Source of the DNA: Rhodanobacter sp. B05
Lineage (GTDB): Bacteria > Pseudomonadota > Gammaproteobacteria > Xanthomonadales > Rhodanobacteraceae
DNA length: 64,000 bases
Direction: 5' to 3'
NCBI RefSeq assembly: GCF_002001085.1
Contig: NZ_MUNU01000014.1
Coordinates: forward strand, 232,080-296,079
Position numbers and translations under genes: made by a program. Position 1 is the first letter of the stretch. Every line of letters starts with the position of its first letter. A model generated the notes under the pieces. It worked only from the letters and a program-made list of their open reading frames with translations, had not been told where the DNA came from and ran no database searches. Positions 1-10,703 of this stretch are shown in pieces.

Positions 1-1
1 C

Positions 2-1564
2 GGCGCGCAGGGTGACGCGTTGATCGACGCGACGCCGCTGCTGGCGCAGCGCCGGCGCGCCGATGGCGAACTGGAAACGGTGGCGGCCCTGAGCCTCGTC
101 CCCGGCGACCGCGTGCACATCGATGACGGCGGCATGGTCCCGGCCGACGGCGTGCTGGAGAGCGCTTCGGTGCAGGTCGACGAGGCGCTGCTTTCCGGAG
201 AATCGCGCCCGCAGCAGCGTCAGCGCGGCGAGCGACTGGCGGCAGGCAGCGTGCTGCTGACCGGGCCGGCGGAGCTGCGCGTCGAGCACGGCGGTACCGA
301 CACCGGGGTGGCGCGGCTGGGCACGCTCGCCGCGCGGGCGCGCCAGGCACGTGCATCGCTTGCCGGCAGCGACCGCGATGCGGCGCGCTTCGTGCGCCGC
401 GTCCTGCTGCTGACTGTGTTGACCGCGCTGGGCTGGTTGCTGGTCGACCCATCGCGCGCATTCGACGCCGCCATCGCCGTACTGGTGGTGGCCTGTCCCT
501 GCGCGTTCGCGCTGACCGTGCCGGTCACGCTGACCCGCGCGCTCGGCCAGCTGGCGCGCCACCACGTCCTGGTAACCGATGGCAACGCCCTGCTCGCGCT
601 GGCCCGCGTCGACCGCGCGCTGTTCGACAAGACCGGCACGCTTGCGGTGCCGCGGCTGGATGCCGCCGCCACCGAACCCCTGCGTGGCGATTCGCGCGAG
701 CAGGTGCTGGCGTGGGCGATGGCCCTGGCCAGCCAGAGCTCGCATCCGCTCGCGCGTGCCCTGACCGAAGCCGCACGCGGAAAGGTGACGCCATCGCAGG
801 CGCAGGATGTGCAGGTAACGCTGGCCGCCGGCATCGCCGGCACCGTGGAGGGCCGCGCGCTGCGCCTCGGCCACGCACGTTTCGCGCTGGCCGAAGGCCG
901 GATCGATCCGGAGCTGGCCGATGACGCCCTGGTACTCGCCGACGATGCGGGTCCGCTGGCGCGCTTCCACTTCCATGAGCAGCCGCGTTCCGACGCGGCA
1001 GCCACCCTGGAGCAACTGCGTCGCGAAGGGGTTGGCCTGTGCATGGCCAGCGGCGATCATGCCGATCGCGTGGCGGCGCTCGCCGCACGGCTCGACATCG
1101 GCGACTGGCACGCAAGCCAGCTGCCCACCGACAAGCTGGCGCGGCTGCGCTCGCTGCAGGCCGATGGGCACACCGTGCTGGCGGTGGGCGATGGCAGCAA
1201 CGATGCACCGCTGCTGGCCGCCGCCGATGTATCCGCCGCGCTGACCAGCGGCACCGACCTGGCCCAGGCACAGGCCGATCTGCTGTTGCTGGATGGCCGT
1301 CTGGACGGCCTGCTGCAGGCCCGCGCGACGGCGCTGCGGATGCACAAGGTGATCGGACAGAGCCGGCGCTGGGCGCTGCTGTACAACCTTTTCGCCGTAC
1401 CGTTCGCTGCGTTCGGGCTGGTGCCGCCGTGGCTGGCTGCGATCGGCATGTCGCTGAGCTCGCTGCTGGTGGTGCTCAACGCGCTGCGGGTGGGCCACGA
1501 TCGAACCGACGACGCGACGCCGGGGCGGCCCGGCTCCGGCAGCGCCGCAGCGGTGTCCGCATGA
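2..1564 (+). CDS. ccoI: Heavy-metal P1B-type ATPase, CcoI/FixI-like (5' end outside window)
   Basis: Inner-membrane copper-transporting P-type ATPase, probably the one that supplies copper for cytochrome cbb3 oxidase assembly. The frame is open back to base 2, so the N-terminal metal-binding part and first membrane helices lie outside the window. About 520 residues are visible. Seen in order: actuator-domain GES motif, a helix with the CPC metal-binding motif (bases about 497-505), the phosphorylation motif DKTGTL, a GDGSNDAP hinge motif, and two C-terminal helices. The stop overlaps the ccoS start by four bases (ATGA). That adjacency is the main reason for calling it CcoI rather than a general copper exporter such as CopA. 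Confidence 0.88.
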   Translation, partial: GAQGDALIDATPLLAQRRRADGELETVAALSLVPGDRVHIDDGGMVPADGVLESASVQVDEALLSGESRPQQRQRGERLAAGSVLLTGPAELRVEHGGTDTGVARLGTLAARARQARASLAGSDRDAARFVRRVLLLTVLTALGWLLVDPSRAFDAAIAVLVVACPCAFALTVPVTLTRALGQLARHHVLVTDGNALLALARVDRALFDKTGTLAVPRLDAAATEPLRGDSREQVLAWAMALASQSSHPLARALTEAARGKVTPSQAQDVQVTLAAGIAGTVEGRALRLGHARFALAEGRIDPELADDALVLADDAGPLARFHFHEQPRSDAAATLEQLRREGVGLCMASGDHADRVAALAARLDIGDWHASQLPTDKLARLRSLQADGHTVLAVGDGSNDAPLLAAADVSAALTSGTDLAQAQADLLLLDGRLDGLLQARATALRMHKVIGQSRRWALLYNLFAVPFAAFGLVPPWLAAIGMSLSSLLVVLNALRVGHDRTDDATPGRPGSGSAAAVSA

Positions 1565-1776
1565 ACATCCTGCTGGTACTGATCCCGGTGACCCTGCTGG
1601 TGATCGTGGTGGCGGTGGCCCTGTTCTTCTGGGCGGTGAACCACCAGCAGTTCGACGATCTCGACAGTCCCGCGGTGTTGCCGCTGATGGACGAGGCGCC
1701 AGCATCCGCAACCGGACCAGAAACACCGTCGGCGACGACCGTGGGAAAAACCGGTCAGCCCGCGGCCGATCCCTGA
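1561..1776 (+). CDS. ccoS: cbb3-type cytochrome oxidase assembly protein CcoS
   Basis: 71-residue protein with one N-terminal membrane helix (residues about 3-22, LLVLIPVTLLVIVVAVALFF) followed by the FxWAVxxxQFDDLDSPA segment typical of CcoS and a low-complexity tail. CcoS is needed for insertion of cofactors into cbb3 oxidase. The start codon overlaps the ccoI stop, so the two are probably translationally coupled. The last 22 bases overlap the 3' end of the convergent acetyl-CoA hydrolase gene. Confidence 0.9.
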   Translation: MNILLVLIPVTLLVIVVAVALFFWAVNHQQFDDLDSPAVLPLMDEAPASATGPETPSATTVGKTGQPAADP

Positions 1777-3725
1777 GTTTCGCCCGAGCGTCGCCGCAAT
1801 GCCGCCTGCAACAAGCGGCGTTGCACGCGCTCGCTCAGCGTGGCCGGCGCATCCAATCCCATCCGCCGCAACGCTTCCTCCTCGCCCTGGCTGGCGTCCC
1901 CCGGCCGGCACACCGCGCGCAGCAACTGCCAACGTCCGCGCCAGCGCTGACCGCCGGCCTTGAGCCATTCCAGCGCCGGCAGCAGGCGCTGCTCGACCTC
2001 GTCGAAATCGCTGCCGAACGGGAACACCGGCAGCAGGCCCTTGCGCCGGAACGGCCCTAGCGACTCGTGCAGACGGTGCGGCTGGTGCAGGCGCCATGCC
2101 GGCGGTATCGCAAAGTCCGCGGCCAGCTTGCCGTGCGACTTGGCCTCGGCGCACAGCGCATCCAGAAAACGGGCGTCGCAGATCGACAGCATCGCCTCGA
2201 TGCACTCGCTGTCGCTCTTGCCGCGCAGGTCGGCGATCCCGTATTCGGTGACGACGATATCGCGCAGATGGCGCGGAATCGTGGTCTGGCCGTAGTCCCA
2301 GCGGATATTGCTCTCGATGCCACCAGCACGCATGCGGGTGGCGCGCAGCAGCAGCACCGAACGCCCGCCCGGCAGCTCGTGCGCCATCGCCACGAAGTTG
2401 TACTGGCCGCCGACGCCACTGACCACCGCGCCGTCCGCCAGCGTGTCGGACACCGCGGCGCCGAGCAGGGTCGCCATAATGCAGGTGTTGAAGAAACGCG
2501 CGTCGCGACGTTGCAACATGGCGAGCGCCTGATGATCGCCGTAAAGCTGGTTGACGTTGGACACCGCGCACATGTCGATCGCGTCGGGGTCTGCCGCCTC
2601 GGTGCGGCCCAGCCACTCGTACAACTCCTGCGAACCCAGGAAGAACGCGCCACGCAAATAGTGACCGCCCGGCGTGTCCGGGTTCAGCCTCCCGGAGATC
2701 GAGGCGCGCTCAAGCGCCAGGTTGTTCCAGCTGCGGCGCTTGAGGATGCCGCCGCGCTGCAGGTGCATGAAGCCGTCCATCACCATTTCGCTGGCGCCGT
2801 AAAGGCCAGCCTTCAGCGGGGCAAGTCCGCCGAGCCAACCGGCCTGCGCATGGGTGCTGCCCACCGGGTCCAGCGCCACCAGCATGCAGCGCCACGCGGT
2901 GTTCTCGTGCTGGCGCAGCAGCAGCGCCTTGACCAGGGCATCGGACAGCGCGCCGATGCCGACCTGCAGGCAGCCGCCATCCCTGACCAGGGCACTGGCG
3001 TGCAGGCCGATCGCGTATTCGGTCAGGTCGACCGGCAGCCGCGGCAGCGCGAACAGGCGTGGCGAGGCCTCCGGGCACAACTCCACGTCGAAATAGTCCG
3101 CCGCCACCTCGGCGTCACCCCCCAGATAGGGCAGGTCCGGATGCACCACGGCCACGCACAGCGGCCGCGGCGTGCCGGCCAGTTGTACCTGGCGCAGGAA
3201 ATCCAGGGTCAGGTCGGGATTGCAGGACAGGCTGTAGTGCACCCCGTCGGGACCTTCGCGTCGTGCCACCAGTTGCACCAGCAGGTTGATGTCCTGTATT
3301 GCCAGGTCGCGCGCGACATGGGTGTAGTTCTGGCTGATGTAGCTGCGCTGGGCACTGCCCGAATGCAGCAGCGCGCCGGATTGCAGGTAGAACTCGTGCA
3401 CGGCCACGTTCGCCGGCAGCGCGTTGCGTGCCTGATCCAGCGTGTACTGCGGATCGACCGCGTCGGCACCGAAGTGGCGATCGAGAAACGGCTGCAGGAA
3501 TCGCTGCTCCAGCCCGGGCTTCGGCTGCGGCCGGGTCAGCGACAGCGCCGTGTACAGCCGCATCGAACGGGTCGGATCGGCCGCGGTGAGCCGGTACAGC
3601 GCATTGAGCAGGCCGTGCGGCTTGCCCAGGCCCAGCGGCGCGGCGATGCGCAGATCCGGACCGAGCGCATCGGCGAGATCGCTGGCGCAGGCTTCGGTAT
3701 CGCTATGGCGCGGCTTGGCGGGCAT
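1755..3725 (-). CDS. Acetyl-CoA hydrolase/CoA-transferase family protein
   Basis: 656 residues, of the acetyl-CoA hydrolase/4-hydroxybutyrate CoA-transferase superfamily in its long proteobacterial form. The C-terminal half carries the family segments SGVGGQ and TEYGIADLRGKS, which surround the CoA and active-site region. The reaction is either hydrolysis of acetyl-CoA or transfer of CoA between short-chain acids; the sequence does not decide which. A start at 3725 (MPAKPRHSD) is preferred over upstream in-frame ATGs because the extra residues are unlike the family. The gene is divergent from the phospholipase D gene, with 65 bases between starts, and its 3' end overlaps ccoS. Confidence 0.82.
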   Translation of the reverse strand: MPAKPRHSDTEACASDLADALGPDLRIAAPLGLGKPHGLLNALYRLTAADPTRSMRLYTALSLTRPQPKPGLEQRFLQPFLDRHFGADAVDPQYTLDQARNALPANVAVHEFYLQSGALLHSGSAQRSYISQNYTHVARDLAIQDINLLVQLVARREGPDGVHYSLSCNPDLTLDFLRQVQLAGTPRPLCVAVVHPDLPYLGGDAEVAADYFDVELCPEASPRLFALPRLPVDLTEYAIGLHASALVRDGGCLQVGIGALSDALVKALLLRQHENTAWRCMLVALDPVGSTHAQAGWLGGLAPLKAGLYGASEMVMDGFMHLQRGGILKRRSWNNLALERASISGRLNPDTPGGHYLRGAFFLGSQELYEWLGRTEAADPDAIDMCAVSNVNQLYGDHQALAMLQRRDARFFNTCIMATLLGAAVSDTLADGAVVSGVGGQYNFVAMAHELPGGRSVLLLRATRMRAGGIESNIRWDYGQTTIPRHLRDIVVTEYGIADLRGKSDSECIEAMLSICDARFLDALCAEAKSHGKLAADFAIPPAWRLHQPHRLHESLGPFRRKGLLPVFPFGSDFDEVEQRLLPALEWLKAGGQRWRGRWQLLRAVCRPGDASQGEEEALRRMGLDAPATLSERVQRRLLQAALRRRSGETQGSAAG

Positions 3726-3790
3726 GCGCCCGATCATGCCAGAAGCCGCCACGACGGCGCACCGACGGGCCATCGCCTACACTCCTTCAC

Positions 3791-5251
<1,461 letters not shown>

Positions 5252-5349
5252 CGGCGGGCAACGCCACCTCAGGCTCTTCATGCGCTTGGTGTTCCAAGCG
5301 GATGTTTTTCCAAGACTTGGCCATTCCGCCATGCTAGGCTCCCAGCCCT

Positions 5350-6699
5350 ATGCCAGACCTGTCCGACGACGCCGCGCCGCGGCATGTGCTCACCCCCAGT
5401 TCGCTCAACCGGCTGGTGCGCGACCTGCTGGGCGATGCCTTGCCGCAGGTGTGGATCGAGGGTGAGCTCTCCAACGTGGCCAAGCCCGCCTCCGGGCATC
5501 TGTACTTCACCCTGAAGGACAGCGGCGCGCAGGTGCGTTGCGCGATGTTCAAGATGAAGGCCTCGCTGCTGCGTTTTCGTCCAGCCGATGGCATGCAGGT
5601 GCTGCTGCGCGCAAAGGTCGGGCTGTACGAGCCGCGCGGCGAGTTCCAGCTGGTCGCCGAGTACATGGAACCGGCCGGCGAAGGCGCCCTGCAACGCGAG
5701 TTCGAGCAACTGAAGGCGCGACTGGATGCCGAAGGCCTGTTCGAGCAGACGCGCAAGCGCGCCCTGCCCCGGTTTGCCCGGCGCATCGGTGTGATCACCT
5801 CGGCCACCGGCGCGGCGGTACGCGATGTGCTGAGCGTGCTGGCGCGACGCTGGCCGCTGGCCGACGTCGAGGTACTGCCGGTGCCGGTGCAGGGCCGCGA
5901 AGCGCCGCCCGCCATCGTCGCCATGCTGCGCAAGGCCTCGGCCAGCGGCCGCTACGACGTGCTGCTGCTGACCCGCGGCGGCGGCTCGCTGGAAGATCTG
6001 TGGGCCTTCAACGATGAAGCGGTGGCGCGGCAGATCCACGCGAGCAAGGTGCCGGTGGTCTCCGCCGTCGGGCACGAGATCGACTTCAGCATCGCGGACT
6101 TCGTCGCCGACCTGCGCGCGCCCACGCCCTCGGCCGCCGCCGAATTGCTGGTGCCGGACGCGGTGGCGATCGATCGCCACCTGCAGCAGTTGCAGCACCG
6201 CCTGGCTACCTTGCAGCAACGCCAGTTGCAGGCCCACGCGCAGCGCGTCGACCACCTGCTGGCGCGACTGCAGACGCAGCGACCGCAGGCGCGACTGGCA
6301 CGCGATCGCGAGCGCCTGCAGCACCTGCAACACCGCCTCGGTGCCGTGCTGCGCGAACAAGGCCAGCAGCGGCATGCCCGGCTGGAACGGCTGCAAGCGC
6401 GTCTGCTGGCCCGGCATCCGCGCGCGCAACTACCGCTGCTGGCGCGCCGGCTGGCCGAACAGGATCAGCGCTTGCGCCGCGCGATCACACACATCCTCGA
6501 ACGCCGGCAGACAGCGCTGCGTCATGCCGGCCACGCGCTGCACGCAGTGAGCCCGCTGGCCACGCTGGAGCGCGGCTACGCGATCATCTTCGACAGCCAG
6601 GGACAGGTATTGCGCTCGGCAAGGAACGTGACCGCCGGCACCCCGCTGCGCGCGCGCCTGATCGATGGCGAATTGCCGCTCAAGGTCGGCAAGGACTGA
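5350..6699 (+). CDS. xseA: Exodeoxyribonuclease VII large subunit
   Basis: 449 residues, the usual length. The N-terminal OB-fold contains LPQVWIEGELSNVAKPASGH, the hallmark of XseA. The catalytic region has GVITSATGAAVRDVL and LLLTRGGGSLEDLWAFNDE, followed by a long Gln/Arg-rich coiled coil (residues about 270-400) and the C-terminal GYAI segment. With XseB it degrades single-stranded DNA to acid-soluble oligonucleotides. No xseB is adjacent here. Confidence 0.95.
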   Translation: MPDLSDDAAPRHVLTPSSLNRLVRDLLGDALPQVWIEGELSNVAKPASGHLYFTLKDSGAQVRCAMFKMKASLLRFRPADGMQVLLRAKVGLYEPRGEFQLVAEYMEPAGEGALQREFEQLKARLDAEGLFEQTRKRALPRFARRIGVITSATGAAVRDVLSVLARRWPLADVEVLPVPVQGREAPPAIVAMLRKASASGRYDVLLLTRGGGSLEDLWAFNDEAVARQIHASKVPVVSAVGHEIDFSIADFVADLRAPTPSAAAELLVPDAVAIDRHLQQLQHRLATLQQRQLQAHAQRVDHLLARLQTQRPQARLARDRERLQHLQHRLGAVLREQGQQRHARLERLQARLLARHPRAQLPLLARRLAEQDQRLRRAITHILERRQTALRHAGHALHAVSPLATLERGYAIIFDSQGQVLRSARNVTAGTPLRARLIDGELPLKVGKD

Positions 6700-6764
6700 T
6701 CGAACACATTCACTGAACACGCAGCGCGTCTATGCTTGGTGCGACCTCACCAGCGACCCGCGCC

Positions 6765-8201
6765 ATGCTCAGGAAAACCTATCCTTACTACCTCGCCAAC
6801 CGGCCGCAACAGCCGAATACCAATCTTGCGGTGCTGGACAAGTACAGCGGCAAGCTTGCCACGCGGGTCGCTCTACCCGATGCAAAGGCCGTCGAGAAAG
6901 CCATCGCGGCGGCGGTGAAAGCCGCCAAGCCGATGCGAGACTTCAAGCCGTGGGCGCGCCAGGCCGTGCTGCAGCATTGCGCGCAGCGCTTCGTGGAGCG
7001 CCGCGACGAACTGGCTGAGGCGCTGTGCATCGAGGCCGGCAAACCGATCAAGGATTCCGCCGGCGAGGTGACCCGCCTGATCGAGACGTTCCGGATCGCA
7101 GCCGAAGAGGCCGTGCGGATCAACGGCGAAACGCTGAACCTGGAACTGGCCAGCCGTCTGGACGGCTATCACGGTTACACCAAACGGGTGCCGCTGGGGC
7201 CGGTGTCCTTCATCACGCCGTTCAACTTTCCGCTGAACCTGGTGGCGCACAAGGTGGCACCGGCGATCGCCGCGGGCTGCCCGTTCGTGCTGAAGCCATC
7301 GGAGAAGACTCCGATCGGCGCGCTGATCATCGGCGAGGTGCTGGCCGAGACCGACTTGCCGCGCGGCGCATTCTCGATCCTTCCGCTGGACGGCAAGCAT
7401 GCCGCGCCACTGGTCGAGGACGAACGCTTCAAGCTGCTTTCGTTCACCGGCGGCCAGATCGGCTGGGAGCTGAAGGCGCGCGCCGGACGCAAGAAGGTGG
7501 TGCTGGAACTGGGCGGCAATGCGGCCTGCATCGTCGACGCGGACCAGGATCCCCATCTCGACCACGTGGTCGAGCGGCTGGTGTTCGGCGCGTTCTACCA
7601 GTCCGGCCAGAGCTGCATCGGCGTGCAGCGCATCTACGCCCACGCGGACATCTACGAAGCACTGAAACGCAAGCTGGTCGCGGCCACCAGGAAGCTCAAG
7701 GCCGGCGATCCGAAGGACAAGACCGTCTTCCTCGGCCCGATGATCGACGAGGCCGCCGCCGAGCGCCTGCATGGCTGGATCATGGAAGCGAGGAAGGCGG
7801 GCGGCCGGATCCTGTGCGGCGGCGGGCGCGACGGCAACATGCTTGAGGCCACATTGATGGAAAGCGTGCCGGCCGACGCGAAGGCGAACCGCATGGAAGC
7901 GTTCGGCCCGTTCGCCCTGCTCGCCCCGTTCACGACGTTCGACGACGCCATCGCGATGGTCAACGATTCCGACTACGGCCTGCAGGCCGGCATCTTCACC
8001 GACAGCCTCGACCACGCGATGCGCGCGTGGAACGAACTGGAACAGGGCGGCGTGATCGTCAACGACATCCCCAGCTTCCGCGTCGACAACATGCCCTACG
8101 GCGGCGTCAAGCTGTCCGGGCTGGGCCGCGAAGGCCTGCGCTACGCGATCGAGGACATGACCGAGACGCGGCTGATGGTGATGCGCCTCAGCGCTTCGTG
8201 A
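6765..8201 (+). CDS. NAD(P)-dependent aldehyde dehydrogenase family protein
   Basis: 478 residues of the ALDH superfamily. Visible are the Rossmann-fold stretch FTGGQIGWELK, the LELGGNAACIV segment with the general-base glutamate, and the catalytic cysteine in GQSCIGVQR. Near the end EAFGPFALL and GVKLSGLGREG match the oligomerisation and C-terminal regions. The substrate cannot be read from the sequence; it resembles the broad lactaldehyde/phosphonoacetaldehyde branch. The start at 6765 (MLRKTYPYYL) is chosen because the family begins there; an ATG at 6732 would add eleven untypical residues. The 3' end overlaps the convergent YdcF gene by 14 bases. Confidence 0.88.
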   Translation: MLRKTYPYYLANRPQQPNTNLAVLDKYSGKLATRVALPDAKAVEKAIAAAVKAAKPMRDFKPWARQAVLQHCAQRFVERRDELAEALCIEAGKPIKDSAGEVTRLIETFRIAAEEAVRINGETLNLELASRLDGYHGYTKRVPLGPVSFITPFNFPLNLVAHKVAPAIAAGCPFVLKPSEKTPIGALIIGEVLAETDLPRGAFSILPLDGKHAAPLVEDERFKLLSFTGGQIGWELKARAGRKKVVLELGGNAACIVDADQDPHLDHVVERLVFGAFYQSGQSCIGVQRIYAHADIYEALKRKLVAATRKLKAGDPKDKTVFLGPMIDEAAAERLHGWIMEARKAGGRILCGGGRDGNMLEATLMESVPADAKANRMEAFGPFALLAPFTTFDDAIAMVNDSDYGLQAGIFTDSLDHAMRAWNELEQGGVIVNDIPSFRVDNMPYGGVKLSGLGREGLRYAIEDMTETRLMVMRLSAS

Positions 8202-9090
8202 CCGCGTCGGCCGCGGCGCTCTGCGGCAACGGCGGCAAGCCGGGCGCGTTCCAGCCCAGCAGGTTATACACGCGGTAGCGCGCGATGCCGAGGTATTCGT
8301 GCAGCGCGATGTCCGCGAGCACGAAGTTCGATGCCGACGGCCAGCCGATCAATTGTCCGCGCAGGTAATCGGCGCGTACCGGCGTGGCCACGATGCCGAA
8401 GTGGCCGAAATACAGCACGCCGCGGCGCAGGTGCCAGGCCGAGCTGACCAGCCACACCCGCGGTGCATCCAGCCGGGCCAGCAGCGGGCGGGAGAACTGC
8501 GCGTTCTGCCAGGTGGTGTTGCTGCGCGTCTCCAGGATCAGATCCTCGGCCGGCACCCCGAGCTGACCCAGCACCGCCCCGTACGACGCCGCCAGCGTGG
8601 TGTCCATGTGCGACGGATCGCCGCCGCTGACCAGCAATTTGCAGGCAACCTGCGCCTGCCGGCAGTCGCGGTACAGCACGGCCGCCTCGGTGATCCGGCC
8701 ATAGGCGCTCATGCTCGGTTCGACCTTGTCGTGCGGCACGTAGACCGAATCGCCGGTGAGCAGCACGATCGCATTGTGCGGAGCCCAATCCAGCGCCGGA
8801 CGCAACGCATAAGGCGACTCCAGCCGCTGCAGCAGCACGCGCGGCAGCACTCCGCAACCCGTCAGCAGGAACAGCAGCACGGCCAGCGCTCCCGCTCCGA
8901 CGCTCAGCCAGCGCATGCCGCGCCAACGGGCGAGGCAGCCCAGCAGGATCAACAGCGCAAGGACCGAAAAAATCATGATCGACACCACCGCGGCGAGGAG
9001 CGCAGCGTAACCCATGCGGCGCGCCAGCAATCCCTGCCGCGGGTCCGAAGGCTTCCCTGACGACGCGAACTGCGCGACGATCGGCGCCAT
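8188..9090 (-). CDS. YdcF/SanA/ElyC-family (DUF218) membrane protein
   Basis: Two N-terminal membrane helices (residues about 26-47 and 57-75 of the chosen protein) are followed by a DUF218 domain: AIVLLTGDS, then LLVSGGDPSH, LILETRSNTTWQNA and VSSAWHLRRG, the conserved blocks of this family. Members act at the inner membrane in envelope or polysaccharide maintenance, but the biochemical activity is mostly unknown. The start is uncertain: ATGs at 9171, 9090 and 9015 are in frame and none has a clear ribosome site. The 9171 start would overlap the divergent neighbour's upstream region, so 9090 is used. Confidence 0.8.
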   Translation of the reverse strand: MAPIVAQFASSGKPSDPRQGLLARRMGYAALLAAVVSIMIFSVLALLILLGCLARWRGMRWLSVGAGALAVLLFLLTGCGVLPRVLLQRLESPYALRPALDWAPHNAIVLLTGDSVYVPHDKVEPSMSAYGRITEAAVLYRDCRQAQVACKLLVSGGDPSHMDTTLAASYGAVLGQLGVPAEDLILETRSNTTWQNAQFSRPLLARLDAPRVWLVSSAWHLRRGVLYFGHFGIVATPVRADYLRGQLIGWPSASNFVLADIALHEYLGIARYRVYNLLGWNAPGLPPLPQSAAADAVTKR

Positions 9091-9173
9091 CTGCGGTTGA
9101 CGGATCCAGTTGCCCTCGAACCACGGCGCGCATGCCGGCGAGGGTCGATCAGGCTTCACCCGGGAGCGCAACC

Positions 9174-10607
9174 ATGACCACCCTCGTGTTCGTCCACGGC
9201 TGGAGCGCCACCAACACCTCGACCTACGGCCAGATGCCGCAGCAGCTGCAGCAGCAGGCGGCCGCGGCGGGCCTGGCGCTGACCCTGGCCGACATCTGGC
9301 TTTCCGAATACGTCAGCTTCGACGATGCCGTGACCATGGCCGACCTGGTGCGCGGCTTCGACCACGCCCTGCGCGATCTCCATCTGCTCGACGCCAGCTT
9401 CGCCTGCGTCACACATTCCACCGGCGGCCCGGTGGTGCGCGAATGGCTGCGCGCGCAACGCGACCAACCCGGCATCTGCAGCACGATCCGCCTCAGCCAT
9501 CTGGTGATGCTGGCGCCCGCCAACTTCGGCTCCGCCCTGGCGCAACTGGGCAAGAGCGTGTTCGGCCGGTTGAAGTCGTGGTTCTCCGGGGTGGAGCCTG
9601 GCCAGCGCATCCTCGACTGGCTGGAGCTGGGCAGCGCCGCGTCGCTGTCGCTCAACCTGGATTACATCCACAGCGAGAGTCCGCTGGCGCGCGGACAATT
9701 CCTGTTCGTGCTGATCGGCGATCGCCCCGACCGTGCGCTGTACGATCATCTCAACAGCTATACCGGCGAGGACGGCTCCGATGGCGTGGTACGCATCGCG
9801 GCCGCCAACCTCAATGCGCGACACGCCGTGCTGTCGCCGCACGGCGCAACCGACAGCGACACGCTGGTGCTCAACCTCAGCCCTGGCCCGCGTTGTGCGT
9901 TCAAGCTGATCGCCGATGCGTCGCACTCCGGCGATGCGCACGGCATCATGGCGCAGGCGGCGCCCGCTACCGTGCAGGCGATCCTGCGCTGCCTGTCGAT
10001 CCGCGATGCCGCCGGTTACACGACCCTGTGCGATGCATTCGATGCCGAAAACGCCGCACGCGACGCCAACAAGGTGGAACTGGAACCGGCCGGCCCGTTC
10101 GCGCCGCGCGTGCACATTCACGACCCGCGCAGCATGCTCATCGTGCGGCTCACCGACCAGGCCGGCGAACCGTTGACCGGTGCCGGCTTCCTGCTCACCG
10201 CCGGCGCCCAGGCCAGCGCCAACCTGATGCCCGCGGGGTTCATGCTCGATCGCCAGGCCAACTCGAAGCAGGCCGCCACCATTTCGCTGTTGCTCGACTA
10301 CAGCCTGCTTGTCGGCGACGCCCGCGTAGCCGATCCCCGCAACAACCGCAACACGCTGCGTCCCGCCGTGGTCAGCCACGGCCCCTATGGCGCCAGCGTG
10401 CAACCGGTCGACCTGGGCGGCCTGGTTCACCACGCGCTGGCGGCCACCCGGACGGGCGACGACCTGCTCCCCATGTTCGGCGCCCACCAGACCACCGTGC
10501 TCGACGTGGTGCTGTCGCGCAAGATCCAGGAAGGCGTGTTCCGGCTGACCCAGAACCTGGTGCCGCAAGACTTCAGCCAGCCCGAGCCGGGGCCCGTGAT
10601 CAGCTGA
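9174..10607 (+). CDS. Alpha/beta-hydrolase (lipase/esterase-like)
   Basis: 477 residues. The N-terminus begins directly with the first core strand and an oxyanion HGW motif (residues 8-10). The nucleophile elbow is HSTGG at residues 81-85, a lipase-like variant of GxSxG in which the first glycine is replaced by histidine context (T-H-S-T-G-G). No signal peptide is seen. About 170 C-terminal residues (from about 310) look like a separate beta-rich domain of unknown role. The start at 9174 is supported by GGGAG ten bases upstream. Substrate unknown; a PGAP1-like or polyester hydrolase is possible. Confidence 0.7.
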   Translation: MTTLVFVHGWSATNTSTYGQMPQQLQQQAAAAGLALTLADIWLSEYVSFDDAVTMADLVRGFDHALRDLHLLDASFACVTHSTGGPVVREWLRAQRDQPGICSTIRLSHLVMLAPANFGSALAQLGKSVFGRLKSWFSGVEPGQRILDWLELGSAASLSLNLDYIHSESPLARGQFLFVLIGDRPDRALYDHLNSYTGEDGSDGVVRIAAANLNARHAVLSPHGATDSDTLVLNLSPGPRCAFKLIADASHSGDAHGIMAQAAPATVQAILRCLSIRDAAGYTTLCDAFDAENAARDANKVELEPAGPFAPRVHIHDPRSMLIVRLTDQAGEPLTGAGFLLTAGAQASANLMPAGFMLDRQANSKQAATISLLLDYSLLVGDARVADPRNNRNTLRPAVVSHGPYGASVQPVDLGGLVHHALAATRTGDDLLPMFGAHQTTVLDVVLSRKIQEGVFRLTQNLVPQDFSQPEPGPVIS

Positions 10608-10703
10608 ACAGTCGCCGGGTCGACAGCCTCACCCGGTGCGCCGACCCGATTAAGATGCGGGGCATCCCCGGGCGACTCCGTAAGTTCGCCATTCCCGACA
10701 GGC